The notes under the pieces were generated by a model. That model was not told the DNA's origin. It saw only the letters and a program-made list of their open reading frames with translations, and searched no databases. The translations under genes were made by a program, and so were the position numbers. A stretch of DNA of 64,000 nucleotides from the NCBI RefSeq assembly GCF_014700075.1, contig NZ_JACXBU010000004.1, positions 186,001-250,000 of the forward strand. Reading direction: 5' to 3'. The stretch's first letter is position 1. Each line of letters starts with the position of its first letter. This document shows, piece by piece, positions 26,268 to 33,819 of this stretch. Origin of the DNA: Pseudomonas sp. JM0905a (GTDB taxonomy: Bacteria; Pseudomonadota; Gammaproteobacteria; Pseudomonadales; Pseudomonadaceae).

Positions 26268-27019
26268 CAGACCTTACCCACTTGTGCCTGAATCTCGGCC
26301 TTGGCCCAGCTGGCGCGTGACTCGCGCTTGAGTACTTCCAGGCGCATGCGCATCAGCGTCACGGCACCGAAGAAGCAGTAGAAGCCGAGCACCATAATCA
26401 ACAGGGGCACCCACATCTCCGGCGGCATGGCCGGTTTCTCGGTGATCTTGAAAGTGGCTGGCTGGTGCAGGGTGTTCCACCACTCCACCGAGTACTTGAT
26501 GATCGGAATGTTGATCACGCCGACGATGGCCAGCACCGCACAGGCCTTGGCAGCGCTGTCACGATTGCTGATCGCCTGGCCGAGGGCAATCACACCGAAG
26601 TACAGGAAAAGGAGGATGAGCATCGACGTCAGTCGGGCATCCCACACCCACCAGGCGCCCCAGGTCGGCTTGCCCCAGATGGCGCCGGTGACCAGCGCCA
26701 CGAAGGTCATCCAGGCACCGATGGGCGCAGCGGCCTGCAAGGCGACGTCGGCGATTTTCATCTTCCAGACCAGGCCGACCACGCCGCACACCGCCAGCAT
26801 GATGTAGCAGGACTGGGCCAGGAAGGCCGCCGGTACGTGGATATAGATGATGCGGAAGCTGTTGCCCTGCTGGTAGTCCGGCGGCGCGAAGGCCAGGCCC
26901 CAGACCAGACCGACGGCGATCAGGATCACCGCGCCCCAGGCGAACCAGGGCAGCCAGCGGCCGCTGATCTCGTAGAACCATTTTGGCGAGCCAAGCTTAT
27001 GGAACCAGGTCCAGTTCAT
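26267..27019 (-). CDS. ccmC: Haem delivery protein CcmC
   Basis: 250 residues with six transmembrane helices and the WWD-domain haem site [16 protein letters not shown] (about 125-140), plus flanking histidines. It attaches haem to CcmE. I chose the ATG at 27017-27019 ([16 protein letters not shown]), the conserved Pseudomonas N-terminus. A longer version from TTG at 27082 would add 21 polar, non-conserved residues. Confidence 0.93.
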   Translation of the reverse strand: MNWTWFHKLGSPKWFYEISGRWLPWFAWGAVILIAVGLVWGLAFAPPDYQQGNSFRIIYIHVPAAFLAQSCYIMLAVCGVVGLVWKMKIADVALQAAAPIGAWMTFVALVTGAIWGKPTWGAWWVWDARLTSMLILLFLYFGVIALGQAISNRDSAAKACAVLAIVGVINIPIIKYSVEWWNTLHQPATFKITEKPAMPPEMWVPLLIMVLGFYCFFGAVTLMRMRLEVLKRESRASWAKAEIQAQVGKV

Positions 27020-27091
27020 CGGGACCACCCGCTCGGCGCTTGAGCCTGTTCGGACATCGACAGCTTTCTCATGGTCAGGCAACTCTATTTC

Positions 27092-27763
27092 TTATTCACC
27101 GACGCTGATGGTCAGGCCGGCGGCAATGGCAAAGGGTGTCAGGGTCACCGCCAGGGCGGTGAGACTCGCCAGCCACAACAGGTGGCCGACGGTCGGCAGT
27201 CCTTGCAGGGCCGCCTGCAACGCCCCGCTGCCGAGAATCAGCACCGGGATGTACAGCGGCAGGATCAGCAGCGCCAGCAGCAGGCCACCACGCTTGAGCC
27301 CTACGGTCAGTGCGGCGCCGACGGCGCCCAGCAGGCTCAGCACCGGGGTACCGAGCAGCAGCGAGAGCAACAGCACCGGCAGGCAACGCGCAGGCAAACC
27401 GAGCATCAGCGCCAGCAGCGGCGCCAGCAGTACGAGGGCCAATCCGGAAAAAAGCCAGTGTGCCAGCACCTTGGCCAGGACCAGAAGCGGCAGGGGGTGC
27501 GGCGAAACGACCCACTGTTCGAGGGAGCCGTCCTCGAAATCACTGCGGAAAAGCCCGTCCAGCGAGAGCAGCACGGCCAGCAGGGCGGCTACCCAGACCA
27601 GGCCAGGAGAAAGGCTTTGCAACAATTGGGTCTCGGGACCAACGGCCAACGGGAACAATGCGACCACTATGGCGAAGAACACCAGCGGGTTGGCCAATTC
27701 CGCCGGACGGCGTACCAGCAGGCGAGCTTCGCGGGCGACCAGCAGGGTGAAGACGTTACTCAT
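27092..27763 (-). CDS. ccmB: Haem ABC transporter permease CcmB
   Basis: 223 residues, six hydrophobic helices. The family signature [20 protein letters not shown] near residue 55 is intact. It partners CcmA and CcmC in the complex that frees holo-CcmE by ATP hydrolysis. Its start overlaps the ccmA stop by 4 bases. 72 bases separate it from the chosen ccmC start. Confidence 0.94.
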   Translation of the reverse strand: MSNVFTLLVAREARLLVRRPAELANPLVFFAIVVALFPLAVGPETQLLQSLSPGLVWVAALLAVLLSLDGLFRSDFEDGSLEQWVVSPHPLPLLVLAKVLAHWLFSGLALVLLAPLLALMLGLPARCLPVLLLSLLLGTPVLSLLGAVGAALTVGLKRGGLLLALLILPLYIPVLILGSGALQAALQGLPTVGHLLWLASLTALAVTLTPFAIAAGLTISVGE

Positions 27764-28395
27764 GCGCGGCGCTGCCCCAGGTCGAGTTCGCGATAACCGG
27801 CGGGCACCTGACCCATGGTGTGGTGGGTGGTGAAGACCACCAGCCCGCCCTGCTCACAGTGCGCCGCAAGATGCGCCTCGAGCTGGGCGACGCCCTGCTT
27901 GTCGAGGGCGGTGAAGGGTTCGTCGAGAATCCACAGGGGCGGCGCATCCAGGTACAGACGTGCCAGGGCGACACGGCGCTGCTGGCCGGCAGACAAGGTG
28001 TGACAGGGCACGTCTTCGAAGCCGCGCAGGCCCACGGCCTCCAACGCCCGCCAGATGGCGTCGCGCTCGGCGGGCTGGTGCAGGGCGCAGAGCCAGCGGA
28101 GGTTTTCCTCCGGGGTCAGCAATCCCTTGATGCCGGCGGCATGGCCGATCCACAGGAGATTGCGCGCCAGTTCGCTGCGCTGGCTGGCCAGCGGCTTGCC
28201 GTTCAGGCGAACTTCCCCGGCGGTGGGCTGCATTAGGCCGCAAAGCAGGCGCAGCAGGCTGGTCTTGCCGCTGCCATTGGGCCCGGCGACCTGGAGCATC
28301 TCGCCCCGGGCCAATTGCAGGTCCAGCCGCTCGAACAGCAGACGCCAGTCCCGCTCGCAGGCGAGGGCCACGGTCTCGAGATAGGGACTGGTCAC
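27760..28395 (-). CDS. ccmA: Cytochrome c maturation ATPase CcmA
   Basis: 211 residues, first gene of the ccm operon. ABC ATPase motifs: Walker [12 protein letters not shown] (about 39-49), signature [14 protein letters not shown] and Walker [13 protein letters not shown], with a switch histidine in FTTHH. The start is GTG at 28393-28395, which gives [17 protein letters not shown]; the ribosome site is poor. It is divergent from the FliK-domain gene. Confidence 0.94.
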   Translation of the reverse strand: MTSPYLETVALACERDWRLLFERLDLQLARGEMLQVAGPNGSGKTSLLRLLCGLMQPTAGEVRLNGKPLASQRSELARNLLWIGHAAGIKGLLTPEENLRWLCALHQPAERDAIWRALEAVGLRGFEDVPCHTLSAGQQRRVALARLYLDAPPLWILDEPFTALDKQGVAQLEAHLAAHCEQGGLVVFTTHHTMGQVPAGYRELDLGQRRA

Positions 28396-28487
28396 GGCAT
28401 GGGTACCCGGGATGTATTCAAGTCAGGGAGGTGCCGGCCGCTATACTGGAGAACTCCAAGGCTCGCAGCCGGCCCGGACGGGGCGGC

Positions 28488-28493
28488 ATTATA
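28488..28493 (-). promoter_or_regulatory. Possible -10 box for the ccm operon
   Basis: TATAAT on the minus strand, about 93 bases upstream of the ccmA start, preceded by TG. No clear -35 is visible. TATACT at 28442-28447 on the other strand could serve the divergent gene. Confidence 0.3.
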
Positions 28494-28547
28494 CATGCCA
28501 ACCCCCACCCCCGAAGCGAGCTTTTTCGACAGGTTGTAACCCCTTCT

Positions 28548-30086
28548 ATGACCGAAATCAGCGGCACGCGTCCTCTGCCTCCGACCCAGCCCGCCGTCCG
28601 CCCCGCGCAGAACCCCGTGGACATGGCGCTCAAGCTGCTGCAGCCGCTGGACGGCCTGCTCTCTGCCGGGGAAAGCGCCGACGCCGAAGTCATCGCACTG
28701 AAGGAAACGGCGCAGCGCTTCCAGGTCCTGCTCAAGCTGACCCTGGGCAACGGTAGCCAGACCACCCTGGAAGCCAGCAGCCCGCGCCCGCTGGTCCAGG
28801 GCAGCCTGCTCAACGTCACCGCCCTGTCCGATACCCGCCTGATCATGGCCCTCAAGGGTGGCGAACGCGCCCTTGGCAGCCTCGACCTCGACCTGTTGCC
28901 GGTGGGGACCCTGGTCCAGGGCAAGGTGGTGTCCAGTGAGCTCGCCGCCCAGGGCAAGGCCCAGGCGGCGGTCTACAAGGTGCTGGTCAATGTGCTCAAC
29001 ACCCCGCTGGCCGGTAGCCAGCTCAATATCGAGAGCCCCCGCCCGCTGGCCATCGGCAGCCTGCTCAGCGCCCAAGTGCAGGGCAGCCAGATGCTGCAGT
29101 TCCTGCCCCTGGCGACGCAGCTGGACCAGCTCGAACTCACCCAGCAACTGGCCGGACAACAGAACCGCCAGGGCTCCCTGGATGCCCTGCTGAGTGCATT
29201 GCAGTCCACCGGCCGCGAAAACCTGCCGGACAGCCTACGCGCGGCCATGGACAAGCTGCTCGGCGCCCTGCCCGACATCCGCCAGCTCGGCGATCCCAAG
29301 GCCCTGGCCGCCGCCCTGGAAAACAGCGGCGCGCTGCTGGAGTCGCGTCTGCTGGCGGGCCAGTCCGGCGCCCTGCCCCAGGACTTCAAGGCCAACCTGC
29401 TGCGCCTGATCGCCCAACTGCTACCCGCCCTGCCAACGCCCACCAGTCTGCCCACCATCGGCACCAGCAACGCCATGGCCCAGGCCCTGCCGGCCTTCAT
29501 CCGTAGCGCCCTGGGCGCCCTCGGCCAGGCCAACGCACGCCAGCAGGCACTCAGCTTCCCACTGCCCTCGCGCCTGGCGCAGACGGCCGAAGAAGAAGGC
29601 GACCTGGAAACCCTGCTCAAGCTGGCCGCTGCCGCCGTTTCCCGGCTGCAGACCCACCAGCTCTCCAGCCTCGCCCAGACCCAGGTGACGCCCGAAGGCA
29701 ACCTGCTGACCACCTGGCAGCTCGAAGTGCCGATGCGCAATCAACAGGAAATTGTGCCGCTGCAGATCAAGCTGCAGCAGGAGCAGGAAGGAAAGCAGGA
29801 CAAGAGCGAGCGCAAGGAAAGCCTTTGGCGCATCGAACTGGCCTTCGACCTGGAGCCGCTTGGGCCGCTGCAGGTCCAGGCGCAACTGGTCCAGGGCAGC
29901 CTGTCCAGCCAGCTCTGGGCGGAGCGCGCCGACACTGCCGGACTGATCGATCGCGAACTGCCGAACCTGCGCGATCGCCTGCTGGCGGCGGGCCTTACCG
30001 TCGGCGAGCTGGCCTGCAACCAGGGCAAGCCCCCTCGGGGACAGCGGACCCAACTGGAGCAACGCTGGGTGGACGAAACCGCATGA
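28548..30086 (+). CDS. FliK-like protein with flagellar hook-length control C-domain
   Basis: 512 residues. The N-terminal ~380 are glutamine-, leucine- and alanine-rich with low complexity. The C-terminal ~90 (LWRIELAFDLEPLGPLQVQA, then LWAERADTAGLIDRELPNLR and LRDRLLAAGLTVGELACN) match the Flg_hook domain of FliK. The canonical fliK of this cluster is at 56870-58138, so this is a second FliK-type protein. It is followed by a FlhB-C-domain protein, so the pair mirrors the FliK-FlhB substrate-switch partners. ATG at 28548, weak ribosome site; upstream in-frame starts lie in promoter-like sequence. Confidence 0.85.
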   Translation: MTEISGTRPLPPTQPAVRPAQNPVDMALKLLQPLDGLLSAGESADAEVIALKETAQRFQVLLKLTLGNGSQTTLEASSPRPLVQGSLLNVTALSDTRLIMALKGGERALGSLDLDLLPVGTLVQGKVVSSELAAQGKAQAAVYKVLVNVLNTPLAGSQLNIESPRPLAIGSLLSAQVQGSQMLQFLPLATQLDQLELTQQLAGQQNRQGSLDALLSALQSTGRENLPDSLRAAMDKLLGALPDIRQLGDPKALAAALENSGALLESRLLAGQSGALPQDFKANLLRLIAQLLPALPTPTSLPTIGTSNAMAQALPAFIRSALGALGQANARQQALSFPLPSRLAQTAEEEGDLETLLKLAAAAVSRLQTHQLSSLAQTQVTPEGNLLTTWQLEVPMRNQQEIVPLQIKLQQEQEGKQDKSERKESLWRIELAFDLEPLGPLQVQAQLVQGSLSSQLWAERADTAGLIDRELPNLRDRLLAAGLTVGELACNQGKPPRGQRTQLEQRWVDETA

Positions 30087-30207
30087 TTCCAACACCTTTG
30101 CATGCGTTCAGCTTTGTCGGCTGCGCTCCCAGCTCCTCACCGTACTGTTCGTACTGTCTCGTCGCGGCTCACTTGCCTTCGTGCTGCACATTTGCAAGGG
30201 GGGTGGA
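30087..30207. repeat. Non-coding spacer with short direct repeats, between FliK-like and FlhB-like genes
   Basis: About 121 bases containing a direct repeat GTACTGT-TC-GTACTGT and a pyrimidine-rich composition unlike flanking coding DNA. It resembles a dispersed palindromic Pseudomonas element that has landed between two otherwise close genes. The ribosome site of the next gene (AAGGGGGGTGG) is at its right edge. Confidence 0.45.
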
Positions 30208-30537
30208 ATGAGCAAGAAGCCCCGTCAGGCCATCGCCCTCTCCTACGACGGCGCCAGCGCCCCCAACCTGACCGCCAAGGGCGACGACGAACTGGCCGAA
30301 GCCATCCTCGCCATCGCCCGCGAGTACGAAGTGCCCATCTACGAAAACGCCGAACTGGTGCGCCTGCTGGCGCGCCTGGAACTGGGCGATGCCATTCCCG
30401 AGGCGCTCTACCGCACCATCGCGGAGATCATCGCCTTCGCCTGGTACCTCAAGGGCAAGTGCCCGGCCGGCTTCGACCAGAACGCAGAGCGCGACGTCTC
30501 CCCTGCCCCGCCGCTGCTCACGGGGCCGGGCGACTGA
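30208..30537 (+). CDS. Stand-alone FlhB C-terminal-domain protein
   Basis: 109 residues that correspond only to the cytoplasmic FlhB_C region: QAIALSYDGASAPNLTAKGD, LAEAILAIAREYEVPIYENA, LARLELGDAIPEALYRTIAE and IIAFAWYLKG. It has no membrane helices and no NPTH autocleavage motif, so it looks like the post-cleavage half expressed alone. In bacteria with such proteins (FhlP/YlqH type) it can substitute for, or modulate, FlhB in export specificity switching. The ATG at 30208 has AAGGGGGGTGG just upstream. It overlaps the convergent rhodanese gene by 20 bases. Confidence 0.87.
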   Translation: MSKKPRQAIALSYDGASAPNLTAKGDDELAEAILAIAREYEVPIYENAELVRLLARLELGDAIPEALYRTIAEIIAFAWYLKGKCPAGFDQNAERDVSPAPPLLTGPGD

Positions 30538-30955
30538 ACACCAAGCGCTCGCCCGCTAGGCCCTTGCCTTGCGGGAAGTCCAGCAACTGCCAGGCGAAAT
30601 AGCCTTCGCGGAAGTAGAAGACCTGCCGGTAACCCCAGCTCACGGCCATCTTCACCGCATGGGCGCCGTGAGGACAGACTTCGCTGTCGCAATAGATCAC
30701 CAGCGGCATCTGCCGCGGCCATTGCGGCTGTGCCAGGTCGTTGAAATGGTCGAGCAGGTCGAGGTGCAGGGCGCCGTGGATGTGGCCCCAGGTCCATTCC
30801 CGCGTGGGCCGCACGTCGATGAATATCGCCCCGCGCTCATACAGGTAACGTGCCTGCAGCACGTTCACCGTCATTGCGCCCTCTACTTCCATGGGGGCCT
30901 CCTGGGCTTGCAGATACGGCACCAGGCAAAAGAGCAGAATCGGAAGTAGACGCAT
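30518..30955 (-). CDS. Exported single-domain rhodanese-like protein
   Basis: 145 residues. The signal peptide (MRLLPILLFCLVPYLQAQ) is followed by a rhodanese fold: ARYLYERGAIFIDVRPTREW, GHIHGALHLDLLDHF, and an active-site loop IYCDSEVCPHGAHAVKMA whose cysteine is presumably the sulfur carrier. Periplasmic sulfurtransferase by prediction. I chose the ATG at 30953-30955 because it gives a clean signal peptide; the upstream start adds 34 residues without features. Confidence 0.83.
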   Translation of the reverse strand: MRLLPILLFCLVPYLQAQEAPMEVEGAMTVNVLQARYLYERGAIFIDVRPTREWTWGHIHGALHLDLLDHFNDLAQPQWPRQMPLVIYCDSEVCPHGAHAVKMAVSWGYRQVFYFREGYFAWQLLDFPQGKGLAGERLVFSRPAP

Positions 30956-31311
30956 CGCCGGACCTCCCCGGAGAGAAGCCCCGGAATTTAAGCTTAGGTC
31001 AGTCCGCCTGCCCGGGCCCGGTGCATCCAATACGGCCCGACGACGGGCTAAGAACACTCCGCGCTAACCCGCTTCCAGAAAACTCCGAATTAGCTGGAAC
31101 CCGCGTCCCAAGCGGCTTCCAGGCGATGAGTGGTGTTTTACAGGAGCCTCTGTGGACCCATAATTTTTGACGTCATGTGATTGTCGCCGTGCATGACCCA
31201 ACCTCATCGAAGGAGACAAATTCAAGGGCACCGTACCGGAAGTGCAGTCGCTCGCGTGCAAGCTGGATTCCACGGGCAGGGTGCGCCCCTTGTTGAATAG
31301 GAGTGTTCAAC
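30956..31311. other. Intergenic region upstream of the protease cassette (about 356 bases)
   Basis: No convincing gene. It holds the divergent control region of the rhodanese gene and the metalloprotease gene. Visible: TTGACG (31167-31172), which could be a -35, within the palindrome TGACGTCA (31168-31175), and an A/T-rich patch CATAATTTTTGACG. No matching -10 is clear. AGGAG at about 31299-31303 is the ribosome site of the next gene. Confidence 0.5.
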
Positions 31312-33423
31312 GTGTCCAACCTGCCAGAACAAAACAACGTTCCCCCCATGCCCGACCTGATTCTGCCGACCCAGGAAGACGGTCCAGCCCCCGCCGCGCT
31401 CAATCCCAACCTGCCGCTACCGGTGCCGGGACGCATCACCTTGCCGCCTATCCGCAGCGTGCGCGCCGGCTGCTGGCTGCTGAACTACAAGCCGAGCGGC
31501 GCACCGCTGGTGTCCTACGACGGGACCCTGCGCGTGGAAAGCCACAGCGACGGACGCACCGCCAGCGGCGACCTCTACCAGCGGCCGGTGATCTTCCTGC
31601 CGATCCCCATCCCCACGCCCTTCCCGGTGCTGCAGGGGCAGCCGGTGGTCACCCACGACCTGCCGCTCAAGCCGATCCTCCTCGCCGGGCCCAATCCGGC
31701 ATCGGGCATCCCCATCCTGGCGCGCTCGCGCTACCGCTATTACATCCGTGTGACCGCGCTGCCGGAGTACTTCTACCTCGGCAACAGCTTCGGACTGACC
31801 TTCCAGCTCTACCGCTTCACCGCGCCGAACAGCTGGGCGCTGGAGTCCACCCTCACCGCACAAATGACGCGCATGACCGCACCGGCCGGCTATCCCTCAC
31901 CATCCGACTACGCCGAAGGCGACGTGAAGAACGCCGCCAACACAGTGGTCGGACGCCTGACCATGGGCTGGCTGTCGAGCTACTTCCGCCGCTGCAGCAT
32001 CGAGATCGACACGGTGTCTGGTTCCGAACGGCCCACCAATAGCGGCATCGGCCACACCTGGGCGACGGTGATGGACGCCATCGGCTGGCAGACCGCAGTG
32101 AACCTCAGCGACACCAATGTCGCCGAACCCTCCGGCAACTCCTGGTCCGACGCCGAGATGCACGCGGCGATGCTGGCGCGCCGCGCGGTAGTGAACCTCG
32201 ACAGCGAATGGCGTTACCACATCCTCGCGGTGAAGAACATCGACTCCACGCCGCGCGGAATCATGTACGACGCCAGCGGCACCGACTCCAACAATGTGCC
32301 GCGCGAAGGGATCGGTATCGCCTCGCACTGGATAATCGACCCCGGTTGGGGCACGGTCAGCGGCCAGCGTTTCGGTACAGCGGCGGCGCCTTACTTCCGC
32401 ACCGCAGTGCATGAACTGGGGCATGCCATGGGGCTCTATCACAACTTCGCCGATCACGGCTTCATGTGCACCAGCGACGTGATCGCCAGCGCCGGCACAC
32501 CGGCCACCCCCTTCCCCAGCAACATCCAGTGGTCCTTCCACCCGGACAACCTCAAGCAACTGCGCCACTACCCCGACCCCTTCGTGCGTCCCGGTTCGGT
32601 GGCCTTCGGCGGTGCGTCCACCAGCACCCCGAACATCACCCCGACCGACCTCGAAGCCGAAGTCTTCGGCTTGGCGGTGGAGGTCACGCCGCTGCTCGGC
32701 GAGGTACCGCTGGGGGCCCCCGTGCGCGTCGGCGTGGCCCTGGTCAACCGAGGAGACCAACCCGTCCGGGTACCCGCGACCCTGAGCCTGAAGAGCGACT
32801 TCGTCAGCGGCAGCGTCGCAGACCCGGCAGGCAGCGTGCGCAGCTTCCGCACCATGGTGCACTGCATCGAAGACCGTCCGTTCCGCGTACTGCAATCCGG
32901 CGAGCGCCTGGAAGGCTCCATGACGCTCCTGCGCGGAGCCGAAGGCGCACTCTTCGGTGTGCCGGGCATCCACGACGTCCGGGTCGAAGTGCACTGGGAG
33001 ATCGACGGCATGGTCGCCCATGCGGCCGGCAGCACGACCGTGATGGTCACCGCTGCAGTAGACGCCCGCCACGCAGAAGCCGCGCACAAAGTACTCGCCA
33101 CGCCCGACCTGCACCTGGTGCTCGCTCTGGGCGGGGATCACCTCGACGAAGGCCTGGCAGCACTGGACGCGGCACTCGACTCGGCGGTGCTGAGACCCCA
33201 CTTTGCCGCCGTCGCCGCCAAGCGACTGGCGCGCCGCTTCCTCAAGCGCAAGCCCGACGCCAAGGCCGCCGCGGCACTGCTTGAACACGATGTTGTGATG
33301 AGCGATGCCGAGCGCGACAAGCTGGCCTCACTGATCGATGACGCGGGCGGCGCCGCCACCAAGGACCTGGCAAAAGCGCTCAAGGGCAAGGCCAAGCCAG
33401 CTGCACTGGCACGTGCCAAGTAA
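31312..33423 (+). CDS. Metzincin-type zinc metalloprotease without signal peptide
   Basis: 703 residues. The zinc-binding consensus is complete: HELGHAMGLYH (367-377; H367, E368, H371, H377), with a likely Met-turn at M385 in HGFMCT. This places it among matrixin-like metzincins. The N-terminal ~45 residues are proline-rich with no signal peptide. Residues about 45-190 look beta-rich, about 450-590 resemble a CARDB-like beta domain (VRVGVALVNRGDQPVRVPAT), and the last ~100 are helical and end in a lysine/alanine-rich tail. The start is GTG at 31312, 8 bases after AGGAG; a GTG at 31303 overlaps that site. First gene of a plus-strand cassette. Substrate and export route are unknown. Confidence 0.8.
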   Translation: MSNLPEQNNVPPMPDLILPTQEDGPAPAALNPNLPLPVPGRITLPPIRSVRAGCWLLNYKPSGAPLVSYDGTLRVESHSDGRTASGDLYQRPVIFLPIPIPTPFPVLQGQPVVTHDLPLKPILLAGPNPASGIPILARSRYRYYIRVTALPEYFYLGNSFGLTFQLYRFTAPNSWALESTLTAQMTRMTAPAGYPSPSDYAEGDVKNAANTVVGRLTMGWLSSYFRRCSIEIDTVSGSERPTNSGIGHTWATVMDAIGWQTAVNLSDTNVAEPSGNSWSDAEMHAAMLARRAVVNLDSEWRYHILAVKNIDSTPRGIMYDASGTDSNNVPREGIGIASHWIIDPGWGTVSGQRFGTAAAPYFRTAVHELGHAMGLYHNFADHGFMCTSDVIASAGTPATPFPSNIQWSFHPDNLKQLRHYPDPFVRPGSVAFGGASTSTPNITPTDLEAEVFGLAVEVTPLLGEVPLGAPVRVGVALVNRGDQPVRVPATLSLKSDFVSGSVADPAGSVRSFRTMVHCIEDRPFRVLQSGERLEGSMTLLRGAEGALFGVPGIHDVRVEVHWEIDGMVAHAAGSTTVMVTAAVDARHAEAAHKVLATPDLHLVLALGGDHLDEGLAALDAALDSAVLRPHFAAVAAKRLARRFLKRKPDAKAAAALLEHDVVMSDAERDKLASLIDDAGGAATKDLAKALKGKAKPAALARAK

Positions 33424-33437
33424 CACGTAGCGCAAAC

Positions 33438-33467
33438 CTGGCGCGTCGGCCTGGGCCGGCGCGCCAG
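33438..33467 (+). terminator. GC-rich hairpin after the metzincin gene
   Basis: Arms CTGGCGCG / CGCGCCAG with an inner GGCC pairing, followed by CCTTTACGG. It lies 15 bases after the stop and 20 before the next gene, so it may attenuate rather than end transcription. Confidence 0.4.
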
Positions 33468-33486
33468 CCTTTACGGAGTCACACGA

Positions 33487-33786
33487 ATGACAGAGCTGGA
33501 TACGCGACTGGTAGGCCAATGGCGAAGGCGCACGGAGGCCGCCGCTGCGAAACGCTATGCGGGCCACCTTCACTTCCAGGCCAACGGACTCTATTTCGGG
33601 CAGGCCTCCCCTCCCGACACCTTCACCTGGTGGGACGGCGGCACCTGGGCCATCCACGCACCGGGCAGGCTCGCGCTCTCCACCGCCAATGACGCCGTGG
33701 TCGTCTACCGCTACCAGCTGGACCACGACACCCTCACCATCACCGATGCCTCGGGTTGCCGCATCACCTATCACCGCGATGCCTGA
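33487..33786 (+). CDS. Small hypothetical protein of the protease cassette
   Basis: 99 residues, unrecognised. It is rich in aromatics and beta-strand pattern: LVGQWRRRTEAAAAKRYAGH, LYFGQASPPDTFTWWDGGTW, LALSTANDAVVVYRYQLDHD, TLTITDASGCRITYH. This looks like a small lipocalin-like or beta-barrel fold that binds a ligand or a partner. No signal peptide or membrane helix. CGGAG lies 9 bases before the ATG. It is placed between two protease genes in the same orientation, so a cofactor, inhibitor or immunity-like partner is conceivable, but nothing proves it. Confidence 0.65.
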   Translation: MTELDTRLVGQWRRRTEAAAAKRYAGHLHFQANGLYFGQASPPDTFTWWDGGTWAIHAPGRLALSTANDAVVVYRYQLDHDTLTITDASGCRITYHRDA

Positions 33787-33819
33787 GACGCCGGCCTGAA
33801 TCATTGCCAGGAGGGCGAT

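Noticed and set aside
28548-30086. Calling this gene the canonical fliK
   Set aside because: The FliK at 56870-58138 is in the expected position next to fliL and has its own sigma-54 promoter; this one is a paralogue near ccm.
31897-33288. 463-codon frame opposite the metzincin gene
   Set aside because: The plus-strand frame has the full zinc site and a good ribosome site; the reverse frame has neither.
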